NCBI RefSeq assembly: GCF_002305895.1
Contig: NZ_CP022203.1
Span: forward strand, 8,404,001-8,468,000
Source of the DNA: Corallococcus macrosporus DSM 14697
GTDB taxonomy: Bacteria > Myxococcota > Myxococcia > Myxococcales > Myxococcaceae
Length of the DNA: 64,000 nucleotides
Direction of reading: 5' to 3'
The position numbers and the translations under genes are program-made. The stretch's first letter is position 1. Every line of letters begins with the position of its first letter. Shown here one piece after another: positions 41,922 through 51,323 of the stretch. The notes under the pieces are model-generated. The model did no database searches and was not told the origin of the DNA. It saw only the letters and a program-made list of their open reading frames with translations.

Positions 41922-42701
41922 CTACTTCTTCTCGGCCGCGGAGGGCTTGCCCGCCGGCGGCTTGCCGCCCATGGCCGGCATCTCCGGCGGCTTGACGATC
42001 TCCAGCAGCTCCACCTCGAACACCAGGGCCGCGCCGCCCGGGATGTTCGGCGGGGCGCCGCGGTCACCGTAGGCGATGTCGGACGGGCACACGAGCTTGG
42101 CCTTGCCGCCCACCTTCATCTTCTGCACGCCCTCGGTCCAGCACTTGATGACGCCCTGGAGCGGGAACTGCGTGGGCTCGCCGCGCTTGTGCGAGCTGTC
42201 GAACTCGGTGCCGTCCGGCAGCGTGCCGCGGTAGTGCACCTTCACGATGTCCGACGCCGCGGGCGTCGCGCCAGTCCCGGCGGTCAGCTCCTTGTAGATG
42301 AGGCCGGACTCCGTCTTCACGGCGCCCTCTTCCTTCGCGGCCGTCTCCAGGAACGCCTTGGACTTCTCCTTCTCCGCCTCCGCCTTGCGGGTGCTGCGCG
42401 CGCGCGCCAGCTCCTGCAGCTTCGGGCCGTACGTCTCCAGCTCCACCGCCGGCTTCTCGCCCTTCACCTGCGCGGTGATGCCCGCCTTGACGTACTCCAG
42501 CTCCTCCGGAGTCATGTCGAACACGCTCACGCTGCGGCCAATGGACAGGCCGAGCGCGTACAGCGTCTTCTGGTCCTCCGTCTGGGGGTTGGCGCTCGCG
42601 CCAGGAGCCGTCGCCGCCGGCGTCGCCGCCGCGTCCGTCTTGCCCTGCTGCTGGCAGCCCGCCAGCACCAGCATTCCCGCGACCAGCCACGTCTTCCGCA
42701 T
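41922..42701 (-). CDS. FKBP-type peptidyl-prolyl isomerase lipoprotein (FkpA/Mip-like)
   Basis: 259 residues from the ATG at 42701. MRKTWLVAGMLVLAGCQQQG is a lipoprotein signal. Residues 45-130 are the Mip-type helical dimerisation domain (TLYALGLSIGRSVSVFDMTP, long charged helix). The FKBP domain follows: DIVKVHYRGTLPDGTEFDSS, GVIKCWTEGVQKMKVGGKAK, and IPGGAALVFEVELLEI. It catalyses proline isomerisation in outer-membrane or periplasmic proteins. Confidence 0.94.
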   Translation of the reverse strand: MRKTWLVAGMLVLAGCQQQGKTDAAATPAATAPGASANPQTEDQKTLYALGLSIGRSVSVFDMTPEELEYVKAGITAQVKGEKPAVELETYGPKLQELARARSTRKAEAEKEKSKAFLETAAKEEGAVKTESGLIYKELTAGTGATPAASDIVKVHYRGTLPDGTEFDSSHKRGEPTQFPLQGVIKCWTEGVQKMKVGGKAKLVCPSDIAYGDRGAPPNIPGGAALVFEVELLEIVKPPEMPAMGGKPPAGKPSAAEKK

Positions 42702-42890
42702 GTCGTTGCCCTTCCTTGCTTTTTGGAGCGGCAGTGAGACATCGCCGCAGTCAGTTCTGGTGGGCGACTTACTACAGAAATGGCCTGACAGCCGGTTCCA
42801 CCGCACACCGGAAGCGTCCCTGTCCCTGGGCGACACCCCGCCCGCCTCCAGGGCGACCTCGCGGCCCTCCCCAGCAGGTGGGCCTTTTCA

Positions 42891-43814
42891 CTACCCGCAG
42901 TTGGCCTCCAGATAGCCGAGCAGCGGCGCCAGCACGGGGGCGACGCGCTTGTAGGCCGCGGTGTCCTCGGGCACGGAGCGCAGCACGCTGGCCAGCCGCT
43001 GCCGGCGGCCGGGGGGCGCCACCTCGGATGAGATGGGCGCCACGTAGGTGTGGATGGTGAAGAGGATGGCGCGCGTGCGGGGCAGCCGGGTGAGCGTCTG
43101 GCGCTCCAGGCGGAGGAAGCAGCGCTCGCCCGCGTTGTCCGAGGTGATGCCGTCGAACAGGTGCCGCCACTCCGGCAGCGTGTGCGGCTCCAGGTCCAGC
43201 CGCTCGGTGACGCTGATGGCCCAGTTGCAGCGCGTGACGGGGCGCCCGGGCTTCAAGCCGTCCATCAGCTTCAACGTGGAGGGGCCCAGCTTCGCGTTGA
43301 ACCGGGGCACCGGGTCGTGCACGGCGAGCAGCGGCAGGCCCAGCTTGTCCCCCAGGCACCAGCCGGAGGGGAAGCAGAGCTGGCCGGCCACCAGCGGGAA
43401 CCCCTCACGCGTGCCGTCCAGCAGCAGCAGGTCCTCCTGCACCTGCCGGCCAAACCAGTCCAACGGCGCCAGCGGCAGGCTCGCCGCGTCGCCCGGCGTG
43501 AAGTGCGTCCGGGTGCCCAGCAGGCGGTTGTGCCAGGTCCACCGCGCGTCCTCCACCTCCAGCGTGAAGTGCTCCGGGGATTGACGCGCCATGGCGGGCA
43601 GCAGCACCGTCAGCGTCTCCCACTGGAGCGCCTCCGTTCCGGGGCCGCCCTGGAAGCGCGCCGCGTGCCCCGCGGTGAGCAGGGCCTCCTTCAGCGCCAC
43701 CTCCTCCGCATAGCGCGGCGCGTCTACCTCGATGAGTGTCTCTTCGGGCCTCAGCGCACGCACGCCCAGCGACATTGAAAAGACATCCTGCTCGAAGGGG
43801 AAGTAAGGCAGCAC
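42891..43814 (-). CDS. DUF3445 / heme-dependent oxidative N-demethylase-like protein
   Basis: 307 residues from a GTG at 43814 with GAGAGG eight bases before. Family markers: YFPFEQDVFSMSLGVRALRP at the start, LCFPSGWCLGDKLGLPLLAV, HDPVPRFNAKLG, and RPVTRCNWAISVTERLDLEP, with ITSDNAGERCFLRLERQTLT (heme region). HODM enzymes remove methyl groups from amines with a heme; bacterial members such as this are mostly uncharacterised. Divergent from the beta-helix gene, 201 bp apart. Confidence 0.86.
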   Translation of the reverse strand: MLPYFPFEQDVFSMSLGVRALRPEETLIEVDAPRYAEEVALKEALLTAGHAARFQGGPGTEALQWETLTVLLPAMARQSPEHFTLEVEDARWTWHNRLLGTRTHFTPGDAASLPLAPLDWFGRQVQEDLLLLDGTREGFPLVAGQLCFPSGWCLGDKLGLPLLAVHDPVPRFNAKLGPSTLKLMDGLKPGRPVTRCNWAISVTERLDLEPHTLPEWRHLFDGITSDNAGERCFLRLERQTLTRLPRTRAILFTIHTYVAPISSEVAPPGRRQRLASVLRSVPEDTAAYKRVAPVLAPLLGYLEANCG

Positions 43815-44015
43815 CGCGTCGACCTCTCATGAAGGATTGGAGCAATTTATCAACCGTGTTGCAGAACGCATCGCGTCACGGACGGTGTGGATGTTTTTGA
43901 TGGCTCACCCTTGAGGTTGTTCAACTTCACAGGGAGGATTCGCACGGTCCTGGCTGCGCCCCGAAGCCCCGCGCTCGGGCGCCCGAAGGCGCAGCACTTC
44001 CACGGGAGATACCGG

Positions 44016-45569
44016 ATGCATCCTCTGTCGCTGTCGCGCGCGCCTCGTGCCGTGCTCCTGGCCCTCGTGGGTCTGCTTGCCCTCCCCGCCTGTTCGGATG
44101 ACGGCGATGACCGCCCCGACGCGGGCCAGCCGGACTCCGGAACGCGTCCGGACGCGGGCGCGGGTGACGCCGGCGGTGACGCGGGCACGTCGGACGACGG
44201 CGGCACGGAGGGGGACGGCGGCACCGTGGCCTGGCCGCAGGACTTCTCCTGCGAGGGCAAGGAGCAGACGACGCTGACGTTCAACCCGGGCCAGGAGCAG
44301 GAGCTCCAGGACGCGGTGAACGACCTGGCGGAGTGCACCACCATCGAGCTGGGCGCCGGCACCTTCCAGTTCGACAACGCCATCACCATCCGCGCCAACG
44401 GCATCACCATCCAGGGCGCGGGCAAGGGCACCCAGGGCGAGGCCACCGGCGGCGAGGCCAGCACCGTGCTGGACTTCTCCAACGCCGCGGCGAACACCAA
44501 CGGCCTGGACGTGGTGAGCAAGCTCTTCACGGTGAGCGACCTGGCCGTCTGGAACGCGAAGAAGGACGGCATGCGCATCGAGTCCTCCAGCAACGTGAAC
44601 ATCCAGCGCGTCCGCACGGAGTGGGCCGCGGAGAACCTGGAGAGCAACGGCAAGTACGGCATCTACCCCGTGAAGTCGACGTACGTGCTCGTGGAGGACT
44701 GTGAGGCGTACAACGCCGCCGACGCGGGTATCTACGTCGGGCAGACGCAGCACACCATCGTCCGGCGGAACGTGGCGAAGAAGAACGTGGCGGGCATCGA
44801 AATCGAGAACACGAAGTTCGCCCACGTCTCCCACAACGTCGCCCAGGACAACACCACGGGCCTCGTGGTGTTCGACCTGCCGGGCAACCCCATCCGCGGC
44901 ACGGACGTCTACATCGCCCACAACACCATCACCGGGAACAACCGGCCCAACTTCGCCTCGGTGGAGGCCAGCAGCAGCACCGTGTCCCAGGTCCCCGCCG
45001 GCACCGGCACGTTCATCCTGGCGTCGCGCCGGGTGGAGCTGGAGCACAACACCTGGGGCGACAACAACACGGTGGACATCGCCATCCTCAGCGGCCTGGC
45101 CATCGAGTCCGACCCCATCCAGTGGGCGGCCGGCTTCTTCAACTACCCCAGCCAGGACATCTTCATCCACGACAACACCTTCACCGGAGGCAGCGGCCGC
45201 ATGGTGGACAACGGCACGCCGGACCCGGAGCGCCGGCCGCTGGGCGCGCTGGTGGGCGCCGTCTACCAGTACGGCGCCGCGGCCCACGGCGTGACGGGCG
45301 TGGAGCACGTGCTGTGGGACGGCATCGACCCGGCGCCTCGCGATGAGAGCCTGGCCAACCCCATCAACATCTGCTTCACCCGCAACACGCTGCCGGAGGG
45401 CACGCAGGCCTCTGTGGTGGACTTCGACCTGCAGGCCGTCGGTGGCCACCTCGCGGCGGGCCCCACCCCCGAAAACGTGGCCGCCGCCTGGGGCGAGACG
45501 CGCCGCTATGCCCAGGATGCCGAGCCCTACAACTGCGCGGGCTTCACCCCGGCCCTGACCCTCCGCTGA
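44016..45569 (+). CDS. Parallel beta-helix repeat lipoprotein (TIGR03805-type)
   Basis: 517 residues from the ATG at 44016. RAVLLALVGLLALPACSDDG gives a lipobox. A long Asp/Gly/Thr linker leads to right-handed beta-helix repeats (about 100-470): NAITIRANGITIQGAGKGT, GMRIESSSNVNIQRVRTEWA, GIYVGQTQHTIVRRNVAKKN, DIFIHDNTFTGGSGRMVDNG. It precedes an SO2930-type diheme cytochrome by eight bases, the known pairing of these two families. Surface exposed; role unknown. Confidence 0.92.
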   Translation: MHPLSLSRAPRAVLLALVGLLALPACSDDGDDRPDAGQPDSGTRPDAGAGDAGGDAGTSDDGGTEGDGGTVAWPQDFSCEGKEQTTLTFNPGQEQELQDAVNDLAECTTIELGAGTFQFDNAITIRANGITIQGAGKGTQGEATGGEASTVLDFSNAAANTNGLDVVSKLFTVSDLAVWNAKKDGMRIESSSNVNIQRVRTEWAAENLESNGKYGIYPVKSTYVLVEDCEAYNAADAGIYVGQTQHTIVRRNVAKKNVAGIEIENTKFAHVSHNVAQDNTTGLVVFDLPGNPIRGTDVYIAHNTITGNNRPNFASVEASSSTVSQVPAGTGTFILASRRVELEHNTWGDNNTVDIAILSGLAIESDPIQWAAGFFNYPSQDIFIHDNTFTGGSGRMVDNGTPDPERRPLGALVGAVYQYGAAAHGVTGVEHVLWDGIDPAPRDESLANPINICFTRNTLPEGTQASVVDFDLQAVGGHLAAGPTPENVAAAWGETRRYAQDAEPYNCAGFTPALTLR

Positions 45570-45577
45570 GTGAACCG

Positions 45578-46864
45578 GTGAAGAACGGACGCATGCACAG
45601 GCCGTTCATCCCCGGGCTGGGCCTCGCCGCGGTGCTGGTGACCGCGGCGCTGGCCTCATGCGGAGGTGACGAAGACGGCGTGCCGCCCACGCCGGACGGC
45701 GGCTCCGTGGTCGACTCCGGCAACCCGCCCGCGGACAGCGGCACCCCTGACGCGGGTGACGACGCGGGCACGGGCGACGCGGGCGCGGACGACGCCGGCA
45801 CGGACGCGGGCACGCCCGACGACGCGGGGACGCCGGACGCGGGCCTGCCCGACGGCACCGTGCCCATCCCCAACGCGCTGTCGGGCTTCGGCCTCTTCAC
45901 CGGGACACCCGCGACGGGCGGGCTCAAGCCGGTGGAGGGGAACATCCCCTACGCGCTGACCACGCCGCTCTTCTCCGACTACTCGGTGAAGTCCCGCACG
46001 CTGTACATCCCGCCGGACGCGCAGGCCCGGTACTCGGCCAGCGACGTGCTGGACCTGCCGGTGGGCACCGTCATCACCAAGACGTTCGCCTTCCCCGCGG
46101 ACCTGCGGGAGCCGGAGGAGGACGTGCGCGTCATCGAGACGCGCGTGCTGGTGCGGCAGCCTGGCGGCTGGGAGGCCTTCCCCTACTTCTGGAACGAGGC
46201 CCAGACAGAGGCCACGCTGGCCAACGGCGGCCGCGTCGTCCGCGACGTGCGCTTCATCGGCGAGGACGGCGTGGAGCGGACGCTGGACTACCTGGTCCCC
46301 AGCAAGAACCAGTGCCAGAAGTGCCACCACGTCCAGGACGCCCAGGAGAACCAGGTGCTGGTCCCCATTGGGGTGAAGGCCCGTTACCTCAACCAGGACC
46401 AGGACTACGGCGACGGGCCCGTCAACCAGCTCCAGCACCTGGCCGACCTGGGCCGACTGACGGGGCTGCCTCCGGTGGACCAGGTGCCCCGCGAGCCGAA
46501 CGCGTTCAACCCGGAGGAGGCCACGCTGGAGCGGCGCGCGCGCGCCTACCTGGACATCAACTGCGCGCATTGCCACAACCCGAAGGGGACGGCGGGCACC
46601 ACCAGCCGGCTGTTCCTCAACGTGGACAACACGGATGAGTTCACGTTGGGCGTGTGCAAGCGACCGGGCTCCGCGGGCGGTGGCGTGGGCGGTGAGTTCG
46701 ACATCGTCCCGGGCGACCACTCGACGTCCATCCTCTGGTACCGCCTGCACACCGAGGAGTCGGGGAAGATGATGCCGGAGCTGGGCCGGGCGCTGCGCCA
46801 CGACCAGGGCTCACAGCTCATCGCCGACTGGATTGACGCCATGCCGGCGCGGGCCTGCAAGTAG
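45578..46864 (+). CDS. SO2930 family diheme c-type cytochrome lipoprotein
   Basis: 428 residues from a GTG at 45578; an ATG at 45593 is also possible. GLGLAAVLVTAALASCGGDE is the lipobox region, then a long (D/G/T)n linker. Two heme-c motifs are seen: NQCQKCHHVQDAQ and NCAHCHNPKGTAG. The region between (LVPSKNQ...GRLTGLPPVDQVP) and the strands SRTLYIPPDAQARYSASD match the SO2930/HNE_0200 family. Exported electron carrier or redox enzyme, partner of the beta-helix protein. A strong hairpin follows. Confidence 0.92.
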   Translation: MKNGRMHRPFIPGLGLAAVLVTAALASCGGDEDGVPPTPDGGSVVDSGNPPADSGTPDAGDDAGTGDAGADDAGTDAGTPDDAGTPDAGLPDGTVPIPNALSGFGLFTGTPATGGLKPVEGNIPYALTTPLFSDYSVKSRTLYIPPDAQARYSASDVLDLPVGTVITKTFAFPADLREPEEDVRVIETRVLVRQPGGWEAFPYFWNEAQTEATLANGGRVVRDVRFIGEDGVERTLDYLVPSKNQCQKCHHVQDAQENQVLVPIGVKARYLNQDQDYGDGPVNQLQHLADLGRLTGLPPVDQVPREPNAFNPEEATLERRARAYLDINCAHCHNPKGTAGTTSRLFLNVDNTDEFTLGVCKRPGSAGGGVGGEFDIVPGDHSTSILWYRLHTEESGKMMPELGRALRHDQGSQLIADWIDAMPARACK

Positions 46865-46883
46865 GTCCGTTGTCCGGCGAGCG

Positions 46884-46912
46884 GCCCCTCCGTGCCCGGT
46901 GCGCGGAGGGGC
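46884..46912 (+). terminator. Rho-independent-like terminator after the diheme cytochrome
   Basis: GCCCCTCCG pairs perfectly with CGGAGGGGC (46884-46892 with 46904-46912), followed by TTCTCGTTT. Confidence 0.82.
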
Positions 46913-46965
46913 TTCTCGTTTCCGCACCGTGACAGGGCGCGCGCGTGCCGCATAATCCCCGGCGC

Positions 46966-48015
46966 ATGTCGTCCCTGCCCACGCTGCTCCGGGCCGCGGG
47001 TGTCACCGCCGCGCTCGTCCTCCTCACCGCCTGCCGCATCGAGTCCGCCGCGCCCTCGGCGGGGCCGGCCCAGGCGCGCGAGGGCGCGCCGTCCGGGGAC
47101 GTCTGGGTCTACACGTCCATGTACCGGCACGTCCTGGACGCGCTGGAGCCGCTGCTGAAGGCGCGGCTGCCCGGCGTCCAGGTGCGCTGGTACCAGGCGG
47201 GCAGCGAGAAGGTGGCCAGCCGGCTGGAGGCGGAGCGCGCCGCCGGGGCCGTGCGCGCGGACCTGCTGGCCACGTCGGACCCGTTCCTCTACGAGCGGCT
47301 GGCGCGCGAGGGCGCCCTGCTCCGCTACGCCTCGCCCCATGTGCTTCGGGTGCCTCGCGCCCTGGTGGACCTGGACGCGCGCTACGCGGCGCTGCGGCTG
47401 TCCACCATGGTCCTGGTCCACCGGAAGGGCGGGCCCCCGCCGCCCGCCTCCTTCGCGGAGCTGGCCCAGGGGCCGTGGACGGGGCGCGTGGCCATTGGAG
47501 ACCCGCTGACGTCCGGCACCGCCTTCACCTGGGCCGTGTTCTGCGACGCGAAGCACGGCGAGTCCTTCTTCCCCGGGCTGCGCCAGCGGGGCGCCATCGT
47601 CGCGGGTGGCAACGCGGCGGTGCTCCAGAAGGTGGAGAGCGGCGAGGCGGACGCGGGCGTGCTGCTGCTGGAGAACGCGCTCGCGGCCCAGGCGCGCGGC
47701 AGTCCCCTTGAGGTGGTGTGGCCCACGGATGGCGCCGTCGTCATCCCCGGGCCCGCGGCGCTCTTCGCGACCACGCCCAACCCCGTGGCGGCCAAGGCGG
47801 TGGTGGACGTGCTGCTGTCCCCTGAAGGCCAGCGCATCATCGTAGAGCAGGGCGACATGCACGCGGTGGACCCCAGGCTCGGAGGTCCGAGGGGAGCGGC
47901 CGGCGTCTCCGAGCTGCTGGAGCGCGCGCGCCCGTGGACCCCCGAGCTGCTCGAACGCGGGCTCACGCAGGGCGGCGCCGTGAAGGAGCGCTTCCGGCGG
48001 GCGTTCTCACAATGA
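46966..48015 (+). CDS. Iron(III)-type ABC transporter substrate-binding lipoprotein
   Basis: 349 residues from the ATG at 46966. LPTLLRAAGVTAALVLLTAC is a lipoprotein signal. The mature protein has the FbpA/AfuA layout: VWVYTSMYRHVLDALEPLL, VRWYQAGSEKVASRLEAERA, ADLLATSDPFLYERLAREGA, VAIGDPLTSGTAFTW and TPNPVAAKAVVDVLLSPEGQ. Ligand not proven: iron, phosphonate or thiamin-type ligands also use this fold. ATGA overlap with the permease. Confidence 0.9.
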   Translation: MSSLPTLLRAAGVTAALVLLTACRIESAAPSAGPAQAREGAPSGDVWVYTSMYRHVLDALEPLLKARLPGVQVRWYQAGSEKVASRLEAERAAGAVRADLLATSDPFLYERLAREGALLRYASPHVLRVPRALVDLDARYAALRLSTMVLVHRKGGPPPPASFAELAQGPWTGRVAIGDPLTSGTAFTWAVFCDAKHGESFFPGLRQRGAIVAGGNAAVLQKVESGEADAGVLLLENALAAQARGSPLEVVWPTDGAVVIPGPAALFATTPNPVAAKAVVDVLLSPEGQRIIVEQGDMHAVDPRLGGPRGAAGVSELLERARPWTPELLERGLTQGGAVKERFRRAFSQ

Positions 48016-49685
48016 GCGCGGCGGCGTCCAAGGCCCGGTGGCTGGGGCTCGGCGTGTGGCTGCTGCCGGTGCTCTGCTTCTCCGTGCTCCCGGTGGCCGC
48101 GCTGCTCTGGCGGGGGCTGGGGCCGGCCGGGGTGGAGGGCCTGGGCTGGCTGCTCGCGGAGGGCGGCGCGCTGGGGAACACGCTGCGCATCGCCACGGGC
48201 GCGGCGGCGCTGGCCTTCGCCGCGGGGACACCGCTGGCGCTGGTGCTGTTCCGCACCGACCTGCCCCTGCGAGGGGCCTTCACGGTGCTGTTCACCCTGC
48301 CCTCCGCCGTGCCCGCGTTCATCTGGGGCATGGGCTGGCTGTCGCTCGCGAGCCCTCGCGCGGGGTACCTCAACCGGCTCCTGGGCGGTGACACCTTCGA
48401 CATCTACGGCCCGGTGGGCATCGCCTTCGTGGAGGGCGTGTCGGGCCTCCCGCTGGTGCTCCTGGCGGGCGCGGCGGCCCTGCGGCGCGTGGACCCGGCG
48501 GTGGAGGAAGCCGCGCGCGTCTGCGGCGCCTCCACGGTCCGGGCGCTGCTGACGACGACGCTGCCGCTGGCGCTGCCCTCGCTGCTGTCCGGCGCGGTGA
48601 TGGTGTTCCTCATGGCGGCCTCGTCCTTCGGCGTGCCGTACCTGCTGGGCGTGTCGGCCTCGCCGCCCACGCGGGTGCTCACCACGCGCATCTATGAGCT
48701 GGTGTTGATGGGCGGTGAGCAGGGGCTGGCGCGCGCCGCGCTGCTGGCGACCTCGCTGCTGCTGCTGGCGCCCCTGTCGCTGCTGGTGACGTGGGCCCTG
48801 GGCCGGGCGGGCCGCGTCCGGCTCAGCGCGGGCAAGGGCCTGTCCTCCCGCCCCTTCCCGCTGGGGCGCGCACGCGGCCTCGTGCTGGGCACGGTGAGCC
48901 TGGCCGCGGGGGTGCTGGTGCTGCTGCCCCTGGGCGCCATCCTCCTCACGTCGCTCCAGCGCAGCTTCGGCGCGGCGCTGACGTGGGAGGCGCTGACGCT
49001 GGCGCACTGGTCGGGCGTGCTCCTGGAGCCGCGCACGCTGCACGCCCTGGGGCGCAGCGTCCTGCTCGCGGCGGGCGCGGGCCTGCTGGTCTGTGCCCTG
49101 GGGCTCGCGGCGGCGGTGCTGCGCCGCGGGCTGCGGCGGCTGGGCCCGGGGGTGGAGGCGCTGGCGGTGTGGCCCTACGCGGTGCCGGGGACGGTGCTGG
49201 CCCTGGCGCTGCTGCTCGCGTTCTCCCGGGACTTGCGCTTCATCCTGCTGGACCGCGTCGCCTTCGTGCTCGCGCTGGCGCACACGCCGTGGCTGCTGCT
49301 CATCGCCTATGTGGCGAAGTACCTGGCCCTGGGCGCGCGCAACAGCGAGGAGGCGCTCGCGCAGTTGGATGCCTCGCTCGCGGAGGCCGCGCGGGTGAGC
49401 GGCGCGGGCCCGTGGCGCGCGTTCGTGGATGCGCCCCTGCCCCTGCTTCGGCCCGCGCTCACCGCGGCCTTCGTGCTGGCGTTCCTCGCGTGCGCGACGG
49501 AAATCACGATGTCCGTCCTGCTGGTGCCCGCGGGAACCGACGTGCTCGGGACGCTGCTGTTCGAGCTGCAGAGCTACGCGGACCCCGCCGCCGCCGCGGT
49601 GCTGGCGTGTGCCTTCATCGCGCTGGTGGTGGTGGGACAGGCCTTGCTCGCGCTGCTGACGCGGAGGCCCGTGGACACGCGGTGA
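48012..49685 (+). CDS. ABC transporter permease, two fused half-permeases (FbpB-like)
   Basis: 557 residues, about 12 membrane helices in two similar halves. EAA loops are visible in both: EEAARVCGASTVRALLTTTL and AEAARVSGAGPWRAFVDAPL. This duplicated layout is typical of iron(III) permeases (FbpB/SfuB/AfuB). ATGA overlap with the binding protein. No ATP-binding gene follows; the next gene is on the opposite strand. Confidence 0.92.
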   Translation: MSAAASKARWLGLGVWLLPVLCFSVLPVAALLWRGLGPAGVEGLGWLLAEGGALGNTLRIATGAAALAFAAGTPLALVLFRTDLPLRGAFTVLFTLPSAVPAFIWGMGWLSLASPRAGYLNRLLGGDTFDIYGPVGIAFVEGVSGLPLVLLAGAAALRRVDPAVEEAARVCGASTVRALLTTTLPLALPSLLSGAVMVFLMAASSFGVPYLLGVSASPPTRVLTTRIYELVLMGGEQGLARAALLATSLLLLAPLSLLVTWALGRAGRVRLSAGKGLSSRPFPLGRARGLVLGTVSLAAGVLVLLPLGAILLTSLQRSFGAALTWEALTLAHWSGVLLEPRTLHALGRSVLLAAGAGLLVCALGLAAAVLRRGLRRLGPGVEALAVWPYAVPGTVLALALLLAFSRDLRFILLDRVAFVLALAHTPWLLLIAYVAKYLALGARNSEEALAQLDASLAEAARVSGAGPWRAFVDAPLPLLRPALTAAFVLAFLACATEITMSVLLVPAGTDVLGTLLFELQSYADPAAAAVLACAFIALVVVGQALLALLTRRPVDTR

Positions 49686-49704
49686 TGGCGGAGACGTCTG
49701 GCAC

Positions 49705-49731
49705 CGCCAGGAAGCCAGCGGCCTCCTGGCG
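49705..49731. terminator. Bidirectional terminator hairpin
   Basis: CGCCAGGAAGCC pairs with GGCCTCCTGGCG (one mismatch) around an AGC loop, between the convergent permease and Cys-rich peptide genes. Confidence 0.75.
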
Positions 49732-49754
49732 ATGTCTTCAGACCCTGCTTGCCA

Positions 49755-49961
49755 TTACATGCACGCGCAGTAGAGCCCCCGGATGCAGTGCCCGAAGCCC
49801 TCACCACCACAGGTGTAGTCACAGTCCGAGTTCGTCCGACAGACGGCCTGCTTGAGCTCCGGCGCATTGGCCTCGGCGGTGGACGGCATGAACGCCATTC
49901 CGAAACCCGCGGCCAGTCCCACGCCCAGCGCCGCCAACATCGCAATTCCGTTCTTCGTCAT
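49755..49961 (-). CDS. Secreted six-cysteine mini-protein
   Basis: 68 residues from the ATG at 49961, behind AAAGGAG. MTKNGIAMLAALGVGLAAGF is a signal peptide with cleavage near AEA|N. The mature peptide of about 37 residues ends CRTNSDCDYTCGGEGFGHC, then IRGLYCACM, with cysteine spacing x5-x3-x8-x5-x1. All six cysteines could pair into a knottin-like core. Role unknown; candidates are a bacteriocin, an adhesin fragment or an extracellular signal. Single gene. Confidence 0.78.
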   Translation of the reverse strand: MTKNGIAMLAALGVGLAAGFGMAFMPSTAEANAPELKQAVCRTNSDCDYTCGGEGFGHCIRGLYCACM

Positions 49962-50211
49962 CGCGTGACTCCTTTCAGGGAACCTCCAGCCTAACTCCAG
50001 GCTCAGACACGCGTCAGCCCACCCACACGCGGCGTGCGCCTGCGATGCAGCATCAGTCGTCCTGACACACAGAGACATGAGGTTCCGGCGCCCCCCTTTG
50101 AAACGTCAGCGCGGTGACCAGGCGCTCCAGCGGGTTGAAGCCGCGCCTCCCGGACGCGGCCCGATGCCCCGGCGAAGCCACGGCGGCCAGGGTAGGCTCC
50201 GTCCCCGCCGC

Positions 50212-51318
50212 ATGAGCGACCTCCGACGCGCCACCCGTGACGACAACGCCGAGCTGCTCGACCTGTTCGGCGCGGTGCCCATGCAGGGCGACCTGGTCCT
50301 CTCATCACAGCGCTCGCCCGACTACTTCGGCCTCTACGCCATGCAGCGCGGCGACACGGAGGTCTGGGTCCACGGTGCGGCCGGCGCACTGGACGGCATG
50401 GGCACCCTCCACGTGCGCGAGGGCTGGCTGGAGGGCCGCCCGTGCCGCGTGGGCTACCTGGGCGACCTCCGCACCCGCTTCTCCGCGCGCCGGGCTCGCG
50501 GCCCCGCGCGCTTCTATGGGCCCCTGCTCGAGGACCGTGCCCAGCGCCTGGGCGTGGACACCTTCCTCACGGCGGTCATGGCCTCCAACGCCGCCGCGCT
50601 CCAGTCGCTCGTGCGCCGCAAGCCCGGGCGCGTGAGCCAGCCGCACTACGCCCTGCTCCGCCGCTTCTCCGCCGTGTCCCTCCAGTTCCTGCGCCACCGC
50701 CGTCCCCAGCGAGGCGCGTTCGACGTGCGGCGCGCCACGCCCGCGGACCTGCCGGCCATGTCGGCCCTGCTGAACGCCGACCACCGTGCCCGCCCCTTCG
50801 GCTACCGCTTCGACACGGGCGAGCTGGCGCACCGGTTCGCCCACTGGCCCGGGCTGCGCATCGAGGACACCTACCTGGCCTTCGACGCGACAGGCGCGCT
50901 GGTGGGCTGCACCACGGCGTGGAACCCCGAGGCCGTGAAGCGCTACCGCGTGCACGCCTACCGCGGCGGCATGCGCTGGGTGCGGTGGGGGTGGAACACG
51001 CTGGCCACCGCCATGCGCGCGCCGCGCCTGCCCGCGCCGGGCAGCGACTTCCGCTACTTCTACCTCTGCAACACCAGCGTGCGCGGCGAGGACCCGGCCA
51101 TCCTCCGCGCGCTCGTGGAGCAGGTGTACGCGGACTTCCACGGCCAGGGCTTCCACTTCTTCACGCTGTACCAGGACGAGGCGGACCCGCTGGCGCCCGC
51201 GCTGAAGGGCTTCTTCCAGCGGCGGCTCGACTTCCACCTCTACGCCGTGACGCCCGCCTCACGCCCTCGGGACACCTTCCCCGCCGGACGGACGGGCTTC
51301 GAAATCTGCCTGCCCTGA
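50212..51318 (+). CDS. GNAT-like N-acetyltransferase with two domains
   Basis: 368 residues from the ATG at 50212. The first GNAT-like half has VWVHGAAGALDGMGTLHVRE and ARFYGPLLEDRAQRLGVDTF; the second begins FDVRRATPADLPAMSALLNA and contains YFYLCNTSVRGEDPAILRAL. No clean acetyl-CoA loop (R/Q-x-x-G-x-G/A) is seen in either half, so catalysis is not certain. Cytoplasmic, substrate unknown. Single gene. Confidence 0.78.
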   Translation: MSDLRRATRDDNAELLDLFGAVPMQGDLVLSSQRSPDYFGLYAMQRGDTEVWVHGAAGALDGMGTLHVREGWLEGRPCRVGYLGDLRTRFSARRARGPARFYGPLLEDRAQRLGVDTFLTAVMASNAAALQSLVRRKPGRVSQPHYALLRRFSAVSLQFLRHRRPQRGAFDVRRATPADLPAMSALLNADHRARPFGYRFDTGELAHRFAHWPGLRIEDTYLAFDATGALVGCTTAWNPEAVKRYRVHAYRGGMRWVRWGWNTLATAMRAPRLPAPGSDFRYFYLCNTSVRGEDPAILRALVEQVYADFHGQGFHFFTLYQDEADPLAPALKGFFQRRLDFHLYAVTPASRPRDTFPAGRTGFEICLP

Positions 51319-51323
51319 CGCCC

